NCBI GenBank assembly: GCA_937927695.1
Contig: CALBRU010000371.1
Coordinates: 1-24,770, forward strand
DNA from: an uncultured Thiomonas sp.
Lineage (GTDB): Bacteria > Pseudomonadota > Gammaproteobacteria > Burkholderiales > Burkholderiaceae_C
Direction: 5' to 3'
DNA: 24,770 nt
Positions 1 to 10,303 of this stretch are shown here, in pieces. Position numbers and translations under genes: made by a program. Every line of letters begins with the position of its first letter. Within the stretch, counting starts at the first letter, position 1. The notes under the pieces were generated by a model. That model did not search any database, had not been told where the DNA came from, and saw only the letters and a program-made list of their open reading frames with translations.

Positions 1-600
1 GTGCCGGGCGAAGACGAGTACCGCAACAAGGGCGTGGCGTACTGTCCGCATTGCGACGGCCCGCTGTTCAAGGGCAAGCGGGTGTGTGTGATCGGCGGAG
101 GCAACTCGGGCGTGGAGGCGGCCATCGATCTGGCGGGTCTGGTGGCGCATGTCACCCTGCTGGAATTCGCGCCCGAACTGCGCGCCGACGCGGTGCTGGT
201 GAGCAAGCTGCGCAGCCTGCCCAATGTCACCATTCACACCAACGCGCAAACCACCGAAATCACCGGCGACGGCAGCAAGGTGAACGGCCTCACCTACACC
301 GACCGCGCAAGCGGCGCCAGCCATCATCTGGAGTTGGAGGGCGTGTTCGTGCAGATCGGCCTGGTGCCCAACACCGAGTGGCTCAAGGGCGTGGTCGAAC
401 TCAGTCGATTCGGCGAAATCGTGGTGGATGCCAAAGGCCAGACCTCGGTCCCCGGCATCATGGCTGCGGGCGACGTGACGACCGTGCCCTACAAGCAGAT
501 CGTCATCGCCGCGGGTGATGGCGCCAAGGCTGCGCTCAGCGCCTTTGACTATCTCATCCGCACCCCGGCGCCGCAGATGGCCGAAGCCGTGGCGGCCTGA
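1..600 (+). CDS. ahpF: Alkyl hydroperoxide reductase subunit F, C-terminal part (5' end outside window)
   Basis: This is the C-terminal 199 residues of AhpF, the cytoplasmic flavoprotein that passes electrons from NADH through FAD and a redox disulfide to the peroxidase AhpC. The first visible codons already lie deep inside the conserved core, so the gene is cut by the window edge and the GTG at base 1 is not its start. The redox-active CPHC motif is at visible residues 15-18. A GGGNSG nucleotide-binding loop follows at 32-37, and the closing FAD-binding segment with AAGDVTTVPYKQ is near 156-167. The full family length is about 520 residues, so roughly 320 residues are missing upstream. AhpC is expected just outside the window but cannot be seen. 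The close match to enterobacterial AhpF and the CxxC motif argue against ordinary thioredoxin reductase. Confidence 0.95.
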   Translation: MPGEDEYRNKGVAYCPHCDGPLFKGKRVCVIGGGNSGVEAAIDLAGLVAHVTLLEFAPELRADAVLVSKLRSLPNVTIHTNAQTTEITGDGSKVNGLTYTDRASGASHHLELEGVFVQIGLVPNTEWLKGVVELSRFGEIVVDAKGQTSVPGIMAAGDVTTVPYKQIVIAAGDGAKAALSAFDYLIRTPAPQMAEAVAA

Positions 601-684
601 TGGGATAACTGCGCGGGACGGGCCGTCGATACACTTGTGCAGCACTCTGACTTTATGAGCGCCCCCAGACCTGCCGCTTTCGCG

Positions 685-730
685 TCAGCCCCCCCGAGGG
701 GGTCAAGAAAACTTGGGGCGGCCCGGCGTT
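685..730. repeat. GC-rich intergenic hairpin element between ahpF and yaaA
   Basis: A C-run and a G-run (89-95 and 98-102 after position 600) form a short, very stable hairpin. It is followed by a G-rich, then GC-rich tail ending near 730. No T-run follows the stem, so it is not a standard intrinsic terminator. From memory, C-run/G-run segments of this style recur between genes in Comamonadaceae-like genomes, so it may be one copy of a dispersed repeat. No second copy was seen in this window. Confidence 0.35.
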
Positions 731-747
731 TCCTTGAGAGAACCGAC

Positions 748-1536
748 ATGCTGTTGATGGTCCTGTCCCCCGCCAAATCGCTCGACTACACCACCCCGCC
801 TACGACGTCCATCGCCACCCAGCCGCAGTTCATCGAACAGGCCAAGGTGCTGGTGGATGGGCTGCGCAAGCAAAGCCCGCAGCAGCTCAGCGCGCTCATG
901 GGCATTTCCGACAAGCTCGCCGCGCTCAACGCCGCGCGCTTTGCGCAATGGCAGCCCAGCTTTACCCCGCAAGACAGCAAGCAGGCGGTGTTGGCATTCA
1001 ATGGCGATGTGTACGAAGGGCTAGACGCCAGTAGTCTGAGCAAGGCCGATCTGCAATGGGCGCAGCAGCATCTGCGCGTGCTCAGCGGGCTTTACGGCGT
1101 GCTGCGCCCGCTCGATCTCATGCGGCCCTACCGTCTGGAGATGGGCACGGCCTGGCCCAATGCCAAGGGCAAGGATTTGTACGCCTACTGGGGGACGCAG
1201 ATCGCCGAAAACCTCAACGCCGAATTGACCGGCGACAAGGGCGAGCCGGTGCTGGTGAATCTGGCTTCCGACGAATACTTCCGCAGCGTGGATCGCAAAG
1301 CGCTCAAGGCGCGCGTGGTGCAGCCGGTGTTTCAGGACGGCACGCCGCAGACCGGCTACAAGATCGTGAGCTTTTACGCCAAGCGCGCGCGCGGGCTGAT
1401 GGCGCGCTACGTCATTCGACATCGCTTGACTCAGGTGGATGCGCTCAAGGCGTTTGATAGCGACGGCTACCGCTTCGTGCCCGAGGACTCCAAGGCCGAT
1501 CAGTGGGTTTTCCGCCGCGACAAGGTTTCCGCATGA
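748..1536 (+). CDS. yaaA: YaaA family peroxide stress resistance protein
   Basis: A 262-residue cytoplasmic protein of the YaaA/DUF328 family (E. coli YaaA is 258 residues). In E. coli, YaaA is induced by peroxide through OxyR and lowers free intracellular iron, which limits Fenton damage. Family hallmarks are the N-terminal LSPAKSLDY, the central SGLYGVLRPLDLMRPYRLEM block, NLASDEYFRSV, and VSFYAKRARG near the C-terminus. The ATG at 748 is chosen because the protein then begins like its relatives and a GAGAG ribosome-binding site lies a few bases upstream. The open frame back to 637 is not needed, and an internal ATG at 757 is a less likely alternative. It lies 147 bp downstream of ahpF, another peroxide-defence gene, which fits its role. 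Confidence 0.93.
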   Translation: MLLMVLSPAKSLDYTTPPTTSIATQPQFIEQAKVLVDGLRKQSPQQLSALMGISDKLAALNAARFAQWQPSFTPQDSKQAVLAFNGDVYEGLDASSLSKADLQWAQQHLRVLSGLYGVLRPLDLMRPYRLEMGTAWPNAKGKDLYAYWGTQIAENLNAELTGDKGEPVLVNLASDEYFRSVDRKALKARVVQPVFQDGTPQTGYKIVSFYAKRARGLMARYVIRHRLTQVDALKAFDSDGYRFVPEDSKADQWVFRRDKVSA

Positions 1537-1907
1537 ACGCATCGCCGGTTTTGACGGTATACGGTTTGAGCCAGTGCGACACCGTCAAGCGGGCGCGGCA
1601 GTGGCTGCAGGCGCAGGGCGTGGATTTTCAGTTTGTCGATTTCAAGAAAACCCCGCCCAGTGCCGCGCAGATTGCAGCCTGGGCCGAAGCTGTCGGCTGG
1701 GAGGCGCTGCTGAACAAGCGCGGCACCACCTGGCGCAAGCTCGATGCGGCCACACAGGCCCGCGTGGTCGATGCGCCCAGCGCGGTGGCGGTTCTGGCGC
1801 AGCATCCCAGCGCCATCAAACGGCCCGTGGTCGAGACGGACGGGCAGCTGCTGGTGGGTTTCGACGAGTCGGCGTGGCGCGAGGCGCTATCACCCCGGCT
1901 GCGTTAG
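1533..1907 (+). CDS. yffB: YffB/ArsC-like (thioredoxin-fold) reductase family protein
   Basis: A 124-residue thioredoxin-fold protein of the ArsC/Spx/YffB group. The N-terminal YGLSQCDTVKRARQWL carries the single active-site cysteine, and the NKRGTTWRKLD block in the middle is nearly the same as in E. coli YffB. An IKRPVVE segment follows before the C-terminal strand. The family resembles glutathione-dependent arsenate reductase, but YffB-type proteins have no firmly established substrate, so arsenate reduction should not be assumed. The start codon overlaps the yaaA stop (ATGA), which implies translational coupling with yaaA. The 3' end overlaps the convergent GMC oxidoreductase gene by 18 bp. 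Confidence 0.9.
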   Translation: MNASPVLTVYGLSQCDTVKRARQWLQAQGVDFQFVDFKKTPPSAAQIAAWAEAVGWEALLNKRGTTWRKLDAATQARVVDAPSAVAVLAQHPSAIKRPVVETDGQLLVGFDESAWREALSPRLR

Positions 1908-3152
1908 CCGCCGGGCGAGTTCACTGCCCAGCGCCAGCAGGGTGAGGGTGGGCGGCAGCCCCCAGGGCTCGGGAATGACCGAGGCGTCGCACACATGCAG
2001 ATTCGGGCTATGGCAGCTCAGGCGTTCGTCGAGCATCTCGCCCAGGCGCACGCTGCCGCCGGGATGCGCCGCCACCCAGGGCGACACATAAGGCTTGCCA
2101 GAACCGGCGGCCTTCAACACCGCGCGCGCCTGCTCCACGCCCGCGCGCATTTTCAGCCGGTCGCCCGGCCCGAAGCGCCGCCAGGGGCGCCCGTGCGGGT
2201 CGATGCGGCCTTCGATGTCATCGCGGATTTTCACCATGATCATCGCCGTGTGGCCGTAGCTGAGCAACTGATCGGGCCGACCGGCCGCCCAGGTGAAAGC
2301 GCGGAAAAAGTTGGCTGGAACCGTGATGTCCGACAGCATGTAGCCTGCTTCGGAGTTGAAATATCCGGCTGACATGGAGATGTCGTGCGCGCGTCGCAGG
2401 GTCGGCACATGGCCCATGACAATGCGCAGGGGGTCACAGAAAAAGCCGTCACCCGCCTGCTCCACGCCACTGTGCTGCAGGATGGCCGGGCTGGCAATGC
2501 CGCCCGCACTCAGAATCACCCGTCCCGCACGGAAGATTTGCGCCGCGCCGCTCTGGTGTTGCGCTTCCACCCCGATGGCCCGGCCCTGGTCGAACAGCAC
2601 GCGCGTGACCCGAACGCCGGTCTGCAGATCCGCGCCGTGGCTGATCGCCTGCTGCAACAGCGTCTGCGCCGACCAGAAGGCCTCCGGCGGGCAGATACCC
2701 TGTGCGCAGCACGATTGGTCGATCATCTTGGGCAGCGGCTGCCAGGGCAGACCCAGAGACTGTCCAGCCTGCATCAGCAGAGAGGGAATCGGCGTGAGCA
2801 GATCGTCGCGCAAAGGGGCATGCGGCAGTTCGGACTGCACCCGTTCAAGCGCGGCGGCAAGGTCGATGCCGTGACGGGCAAACATCGCCAGCGGCGGGGG
2901 CGTGGCGGTGTGATAGAAGGTGACCGATCCGCCGCCCACTCGCAGGCTGCGCAGCAGCACCACACCGGGCGCGATGTGCATCGCCTCCTTGCGGCGCAGC
3001 AGTTTGAGCAGGTTGGTGCCGGGCGGTGGACCCGAACCCTGTTCCAGAATGCACACCCGCGCACCGGCGCGGGCCAGATCGCGCGCCACCATGGCGCCCG
3101 CCGGGCCCGATCCGACCACGAGAACGTCGGAGATCGGCGCGGCGTCAGTCAT
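1890..3152 (-). CDS. GMC family FAD-dependent oxidoreductase
   Basis: A 420-residue flavoprotein. The N-terminal Rossmann dinucleotide fold has VVGSGPAGAMVARDLARAG (about residues 12-30) and LEQG for FAD ribose binding. The C-terminal GMC block includes HPGGSVRLG (His about 363) and LHVCDASVIPEPWG (about 385-398). The substrate is unknown; the family oxidises alcohols, sugars or sterols. It is shorter than usual GMC enzymes (about 500-600). The segment that normally reads NPxxT is LPPTLT here, so the usual catalytic-site Asn is Pro at about 400. No signal peptide is evident. The start is 24 bp after the acnA stop on the same strand, so it is probably the last gene of the mdh-prp-acnA operon, although no good ribosome-binding site is visible. 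Its role in propionate or TCA metabolism is not established. Confidence 0.82.
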   Translation of the reverse strand: MTDAAPISDVLVVGSGPAGAMVARDLARAGARVCILEQGSGPPPGTNLLKLLRRKEAMHIAPGVVLLRSLRVGGGSVTFYHTATPPPLAMFARHGIDLAAALERVQSELPHAPLRDDLLTPIPSLLMQAGQSLGLPWQPLPKMIDQSCCAQGICPPEAFWSAQTLLQQAISHGADLQTGVRVTRVLFDQGRAIGVEAQHQSGAAQIFRAGRVILSAGGIASPAILQHSGVEQAGDGFFCDPLRIVMGHVPTLRRAHDISMSAGYFNSEAGYMLSDITVPANFFRAFTWAAGRPDQLLSYGHTAMIMVKIRDDIEGRIDPHGRPWRRFGPGDRLKMRAGVEQARAVLKAAGSGKPYVSPWVAAHPGGSVRLGEMLDERLSCHSPNLHVCDASVIPEPWGLPPTLTLLALGSELARRLTQPG

Positions 3153-3176
3153 GTGGGCGCGCTGTGGCGAGAGCGC

Positions 3177-5912
<2,736 letters not shown>

Positions 5913-5926
5913 GGGGGTCTCCGAGG

Positions 5927-7378
5927 TCAGATGACGTACAGATCGACGTAGTCGTGCACAGGCATGGATTCGAGCAAGTTCTGATCCAGTGACACGTCGA
6001 GAATGGTCTTTTGTTGTTTGCCCGGAAAGCGCCGTGCCAGGTTGGTGCGGAACTTGGCTTCGAGCAGAGGGATGCCGTCGGCGCGGCGGCGCTTGTGGCC
6101 GATGGGATACTGCACGGCCACCTCCGGCAGCACCGAGCCGTCCTTGAGGGTGACGGTGAGGGCGTTGGCGATGGAGCGCTTCTCGGGGTCGTGGTAGTCG
6201 CGGGTGTATTGCGGGTCTTCGACGCAGACGATTTTTTCGCGTAGGGCATCGATGCGCGGGTCGGCGGCGACAGTGTCTTCGTAATCGCCCGCAGTGAGGC
6301 GGCCGAACAGCAGCGGCACCGCCACCATGTATTGAATGCAGTGGTCGCGGTCGGCCGGGTTGTTCAGCGGGCCCTTTTTGTCGATGATGCGGATACAGGC
6401 CTCATGCGTGCGGATGACGATGCTGGCGATGTCGTCCGGGCCCTTGCCCGCAGCGCGAAGTTGCTGATGCAGGGTCATGGCGGCTTCCACTGCGGTCTGG
6501 CTGTGGAACTCGGCCGGGAAGCTGATCTTGAACAGCACATTCTCCATCACGTACGTGCCGTAGGGCCGCTGGAACTTGAACGGCTGGCCGCGGAAACTGA
6601 CGTCGTAGAAGCCCCAGGTCTTGGCGGTGAGCACGCTGGGGTAGCCCATTTCGCCGGTCCTGGCGATGAGCGCCAGACGCACGCCGCGGCTGGTGGCGTC
6701 GCCCGCGGCCCAGCTCTTGCGGCTGCCGGTGTTGGGGGCGTGGCGGTAGGTGCGCAGGCTCTGGCCGTCCACCCAGGCCAGCGAGACGGCGTTGATGATC
6801 TCGTCGCGGGAAAGGCCCAGCAGGCGGGCGACGACCGCCGTGGTGGCGACCTTGACCAGCACCACATGGTCGAGGCCGACCTGGTTGAAGCTGTTTTCCA
6901 GCGCGATCACGCCCTGGATCTCATGCGCCTGAATCATGGCGGTGAGCACATCGCGCATGGTCAGCGGCGGCTTGCCTGCGGCCACGGCGTTGCGGCTGAG
7001 CCAGTCGGCCACAGCCAGGATGCCGCCCAGATTGTCGGACGGGTGGCCCCATTCGGCGGCCAGCCAGGTGTCGTTGAAGTCCAGCCAGCGGATCATCGCG
7101 CCGATATTGAACGCGGCCTGCACCGGGTCGAGCTGGAACTGGGTGCCGGGCACCTTGGCGCCATGCGGCACCACGGTACCGGGCACGATGGGGCCGAGCA
7201 GTTTGGTGCAGGCCGGGTACTCCAGCGCTTCCAGTCCGCAGCCCAGGGTGTCGATCAGACAGTTTCGCGCCGTGGAATACGCCAGTGCGCTTTGCAGATC
7301 GGTTTTGAGGACGTAGTCGGCTATGTCAGCCAGAACTTGGTCGGGGGCGGGGCGGACGTTGGAAATCGCTGAGGACAT
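5927..7378 (-). CDS. prpD: 2-methylcitrate dehydratase PrpD
   Basis: A 483-residue MmgE/PrpD family enzyme, exactly the length of E. coli PrpD. It dehydrates 2-methylcitrate to 2-methyl-cis-aconitate in the cytoplasm, the second step of the methylcitrate cycle for propionyl-CoA. The signature MIRWLDFNDTW followed by GHPSDN is at about 95-117. Further conserved blocks are WAAGDATSRGVRLALIA near 230 and the C-terminal YPIGHKRRR. It needs an aconitase partner to finish the isomerisation, and acnA follows 14 bp downstream. The ATG at 7378 is preceded by no clear ribosome-binding site. An MliC-like gene separates it from prpC, with a 186-bp gap between that gene and prpD, so prpD-acnA may have their own promoter or processing site. 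Confidence 0.96.
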   Translation of the reverse strand: MSSAISNVRPAPDQVLADIADYVLKTDLQSALAYSTARNCLIDTLGCGLEALEYPACTKLLGPIVPGTVVPHGAKVPGTQFQLDPVQAAFNIGAMIRWLDFNDTWLAAEWGHPSDNLGGILAVADWLSRNAVAAGKPPLTMRDVLTAMIQAHEIQGVIALENSFNQVGLDHVVLVKVATTAVVARLLGLSRDEIINAVSLAWVDGQSLRTYRHAPNTGSRKSWAAGDATSRGVRLALIARTGEMGYPSVLTAKTWGFYDVSFRGQPFKFQRPYGTYVMENVLFKISFPAEFHSQTAVEAAMTLHQQLRAAGKGPDDIASIVIRTHEACIRIIDKKGPLNNPADRDHCIQYMVAVPLLFGRLTAGDYEDTVAADPRIDALREKIVCVEDPQYTRDYHDPEKRSIANALTVTLKDGSVLPEVAVQYPIGHKRRRADGIPLLEAKFRTNLARRFPGKQQKTILDVSLDQNLLESMPVHDYVDLYVI

Positions 7379-7474
7379 GGATCGTGGGTCAGGGAGGGCC
7401 CGTCAGAGGGTGTGAATGAATCCGGCGTGGCCGAACAGCGCGCCCAAAGGGTTCCCATCAAGGCGCAAAGCACA

Positions 7475-7494
7475 GCCGTGCTCGTCGGCACGGC
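7475..7494. other. Intergenic stem-loop between the MliC-like gene and prpD
   Basis: A perfect 7-bp inverted repeat (GCCGTGC ... GCACGGC) with a 6-nt loop lies in the 186-bp gap upstream of prpD. In the direction of transcription (leftward) the stem is not followed by a T-run. It could be an RNA-processing or stability element or a weak terminator. The rest of the gap shows no convincing gene or promoter. Confidence 0.4.
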
Positions 7495-7564
7495 GCGCAT
7501 TTGCAACGCAGAGGGGGGCGCTTTGGGTGCGATGAGCGGGCATGGCGGATTTGTTCACACTCTC

Positions 7565-8083
7565 TCAAGGCGAGGGAACGCAGTCGTCGGCCAGTCGCGT
7601 CATGTTCTTTTTGTCGAACAGCATGCTCTTGGTCGGGATCTGAATGAGGACGAAGCCAGCCTTGGCATCGTCGAAGTGGTAGGCGCCGGTGGAGGTGGGT
7701 TTGCGCTTGAGGATGTAGTTTTTCCGGTTCCAGGTCAGCAGCACGGCCTGGTCGTCGGCGCCTTCGATCTTGACGTCCATCGGCAGGCGGCGGCTGCCGC
7801 ACACCATGCGACCGGCCTTGAGTGCAAACACCGGGTTCACATCGGGAAAGCCGTTTTCCGTGCCGGGCACGCGGGCACCGGGTGCATTGCTGATCAGCAG
7901 GGCCGGGGTGGCTGTGTCGGCAGTTGCCACGACTGTCTGCTCGGCCTTGGTGGTGTCGTGAGTAGCTGCGGTTGCGGCATCCGCCGTTTTTTCCTTGCTG
8001 GCATGCGTTTGCGCATGAGCAGGCAGCGCGAGCGAGCAGGACAGACTGACAACTGCGGACAGGAAAAAGAACTGACGTTTCAT
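7565..8083 (-). CDS. Secreted MliC/PliC-like protein (putative C-type lysozyme inhibitor fold)
   Basis: A 172-residue exported protein. Residues 1-24 form a signal peptide (positively charged KR, hydrophobic core, PAHA cleavage site). Residues about 25-60 are an Ala/Thr-rich low-complexity linker. The C-terminal domain (about 85-170) has Cys 95 and Cys 168, which could pair, and the sequence NYILKRKPTSTGAYHF. This resembles the Y-x-L ... S-x-SGAxY core of MliC/PliC inhibitors of C-type lysozyme. The match is by pattern only, and the later WxKG part of MliC is not obvious. It is not a lipoprotein, having no lipobox Cys. The ATG at 8083 is chosen for the signal peptide and a GGAG site 8 bases upstream; the frame is open further back. 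It sits between prpC and prpD, and no link to propionate metabolism is apparent. Confidence 0.55.
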   Translation of the reverse strand: MKRQFFFLSAVVSLSCSLALPAHAQTHASKEKTADAATAATHDTTKAEQTVVATADTATPALLISNAPGARVPGTENGFPDVNPVFALKAGRMVCGSRRLPMDVKIEGADDQAVLLTWNRKNYILKRKPTSTGAYHFDDAKAGFVLIQIPTKSMLFDKKNMTRLADDCVPSP

Positions 8084-8183
8084 CTTGAGCACTCCACGAA
8101 CTGGAACACGGGAAAAGACCGCTCCAGGACGAGGCGAATGACAAGCCGGGCGCATGGGCATGACGAGAAGTGCGCGGGACGAG

Positions 8184-9347
8184 TCAAGGACGCTGTGCGA
8201 GCGGCACGAACTGCAAATTTTCCGGGCCAGTGTAATTCGCGCTGGGTCGAATGATCTTGTTGTCCTGTCGCTGTTCCACCACATGCGCGCTCCAGCCGCT
8301 GGTGCGCGAAATCACGAACAGCGGGGTGAACATGGCGGTGGGCACGCCCATGAGGCTGTAGCTCACGGCGCTGAACCAGTCGAGATTGGGGAACATCTTT
8401 TTCACGTCCCACATCACCGTCTCCAGACGCTCGGCCACGTTGAACAGGTGCATGTTTTTCTGATCGGCTGAAAGCCTGCGGGCGACTTCCTTGATGACCT
8501 TGTTGCGCGGGTCGGCGATGGTGTAGACCGGATGGCCGAAGCCGATGACCACTTCCTTGTTGGCCACCCTGCTGCGGATGTCGGTCTCGGCTTCATCGGG
8601 GCTGGCGTAGCGCCGCTGAATGTCGAGCGCCGCTTCGTTGGCGCCGCCATGCTTGGGGCCGCGCAGGGCGCCGATGGCCCCGGCGATGGCGCTGAACAGG
8701 TCGCTGCCCGTTCCGGCGATGACACGGGCGGTGAATGTGGAGGCGTTGAACTCATGCTCGGCGTAGAGGATGAGCGAGGTGTGCATCGCCCGTTCCCATA
8801 AGGCGCTGGGCTTGTGGCCATGCAGCAGATGCAGGAAGTGGCCGCCGATCGAGTCGTCATCGGTCTCGACTTCGATGCGTCGCCCGTTGGCGGCCCAGTG
8901 CCACCAGTACAGCAGCATCGAGCCCTGGCAGGCCATGAGCTTGTCGGCAATGTCGCGGGCGCCGGTCACGTTGTGATCGTCTTTCTCGGGCATGACGCAG
9001 CCCAGCACGGAAACGCCGGTGCGCAGCACGTCCATCGGGTGGGCCGATGGCGGCAGTTGCTCCAGCGCGGCTTTCACTGCGGCGGGCAGGCCGCGCAGAC
9101 GGCGCAGCTTGGTTTTGTAGGCCGCGAGTTCGGCGGTGTTGGGCAGTTTGCCGTGCACCAGCAGGTGAGCAATCTCTTCGAATTCGCAAGCCTCGGCCAG
9201 GTCGAGAATGTCGTAGCCGCGGTAGTGCAGATCGTTGCCGGTGCGACCGACGGTGCACAGGGCCGTGTTGCCTGCGGTCACCCCGGAAAGCGCCACCGAT
9301 TTTTTCGGTTTGAAGGTCATGCCAGCGGGGGCTGCGTCATCGCTCAT
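8184..9347 (-). CDS. prpC: 2-methylcitrate synthase PrpC
   Basis: A 387-residue citrate-synthase-family enzyme (E. coli PrpC is 389) that condenses propionyl-CoA with oxaloacetate to 2-methylcitrate. The catalytic triad is visible: His 233 in GPKHGGANEA, His 272 in GFGHPVYTIADPR and Asp 323 in NLDWFSAV. The DDHN segment near 123-126 and GFGHPVYTIADPRN are typical of PrpC. The gltA product later in the window has GFGHRVYKNYDPR instead, which separates the two paralogues. A strong GAGGAG ribosome-binding site precedes the ATG. The gap from prpB is 59 bp on the same strand. It uses oxaloacetate supplied by Mdh, encoded two genes upstream. Confidence 0.96.
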   Translation of the reverse strand: MSDDAAPAGMTFKPKKSVALSGVTAGNTALCTVGRTGNDLHYRGYDILDLAEACEFEEIAHLLVHGKLPNTAELAAYKTKLRRLRGLPAAVKAALEQLPPSAHPMDVLRTGVSVLGCVMPEKDDHNVTGARDIADKLMACQGSMLLYWWHWAANGRRIEVETDDDSIGGHFLHLLHGHKPSALWERAMHTSLILYAEHEFNASTFTARVIAGTGSDLFSAIAGAIGALRGPKHGGANEAALDIQRRYASPDEAETDIRSRVANKEVVIGFGHPVYTIADPRNKVIKEVARRLSADQKNMHLFNVAERLETVMWDVKKMFPNLDWFSAVSYSLMGVPTAMFTPLFVISRTSGWSAHVVEQRQDNKIIRPSANYTGPENLQFVPLAQRP

Positions 9348-9406
9348 GGGTTTGTCTCCTCGGTATTCAATTCAGTTAGCAGCTTGCGAATCGGTTCACG
9401 CCTGCT

Positions 9407-10297
9407 TCAGGATTGGGGTTTGCCGGAAAAAATGGCGTCCAGCCGCTGCTCGTAGGCGTGATAGCCGATGCTTTCGTACAACTCGGCGCGGGTCTGCATG
9501 AGAGGCACCACGGATTTTTGCGTGCCCTCGCGTCGCAGCGTTTCATACACCGTCTGCGCGGCCTTGTTCATGGCGCGAAACGCTGAAAGCGGGTAAAGCG
9601 CCATGGCCACACCAGCGCTGCGCAACTCTTCCACGGTGAACAGCGGCGTGGCGCCGAATTCGGTGATATTGGCCAGCAAGGGCACGCCCACGGCGGCGCC
9701 GAACTTGCGGTAGGTGTCGAGATCGAGCGCGGCTTCGGCGAAGATGGCGTCGGCCCCGGCTTCTGCGCAGGCGCGGGCACGGTCTATGGCCGCGTCCAGT
9801 CCCTCGACGGCGATGGCGTCGGTGCGGGCAATGAGGTAGAAGTCGGGATCGGTACGGGCGTCCACCGCGGCCTTGATGCGATCAACCATTTCGCCGCTGC
9901 TGACGATTTCTTTACCGGGCCGGTGGCCGCAGCGCTTGGCGCCCACCTGGTCCTCGATATGCAGCGCTGCGGCGCCGAACTTGATGAGGCTTTTGACGGT
10001 GCGCGCAATGTTGAAGGCGCTGGGGCCGAAGCCGGTGTCCACGTCCACCAGCAAGGGCAGGTCGCAGACATCGGTGATTCGGCGCACATCGGTGAGCACG
10101 TCGTCCAGCGTGTTGATGCCCAGATCGGGCATGCCCAGCGAGCCAGCCGCCACGCCGCCGCCAGAGAGATAGATGGCCTTGAAGCCAGCCCGCTGGGCCA
10201 GCAAGGCGTGGTTGGCGTTGATCGCGCCCACGATCTGCAGCGGGCTTTCCTGTTGTAGTGCGAGACGGAAGCGCTCGCCTGCAGTTTGGGTCGTCAT
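9407..10297 (-). CDS. prpB: Methylisocitrate lyase PrpB
   Basis: A 296-residue TIM-barrel lyase of the isocitrate lyase/PEP mutase superfamily, the same length as E. coli PrpB. It cleaves 2-methylisocitrate into pyruvate and succinate, the last step of the methylcitrate cycle. The active-site loop KRCGHRPGKEIVS is at 121-133, with catalytic Cys 123. YLSGGGVAAGSLGMPDLG is at 43-60, and the Mg-binding acidic residues are in LLVDVDTGFG. KRCGH is the form shared with E. coli PrpB and helps separate it from isocitrate lyase. The gap after the mdh stop is only 6 bp, so mdh and prpB are almost certainly cotranscribed. The ribosome-binding site is weak, so translation may depend on coupling to mdh. 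Confidence 0.97.
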   Translation of the reverse strand: MTTQTAGERFRLALQQESPLQIVGAINANHALLAQRAGFKAIYLSGGGVAAGSLGMPDLGINTLDDVLTDVRRITDVCDLPLLVDVDTGFGPSAFNIARTVKSLIKFGAAALHIEDQVGAKRCGHRPGKEIVSSGEMVDRIKAAVDARTDPDFYLIARTDAIAVEGLDAAIDRARACAEAGADAIFAEAALDLDTYRKFGAAVGVPLLANITEFGATPLFTVEELRSAGVAMALYPLSAFRAMNKAAQTVYETLRREGTQKSVVPLMQTRAELYESIGYHAYEQRLDAIFSGKPQS

Positions 10298-10303
10298 GGC
10301 CGT

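Noticed and set aside
1533..1907. Calling the small thioredoxin-fold protein an arsenate reductase
   Set aside because: Its RGTTWRKLD block and overall sequence fit YffB, and no other arsenic-resistance gene is nearby.
7379..7564. A possible small gene in the gap between prpD and the MliC-like gene
   Set aside because: The only open frame there (leftward from 7506) runs into prpD in a different frame and has no ribosome-binding site or recognisable sequence.
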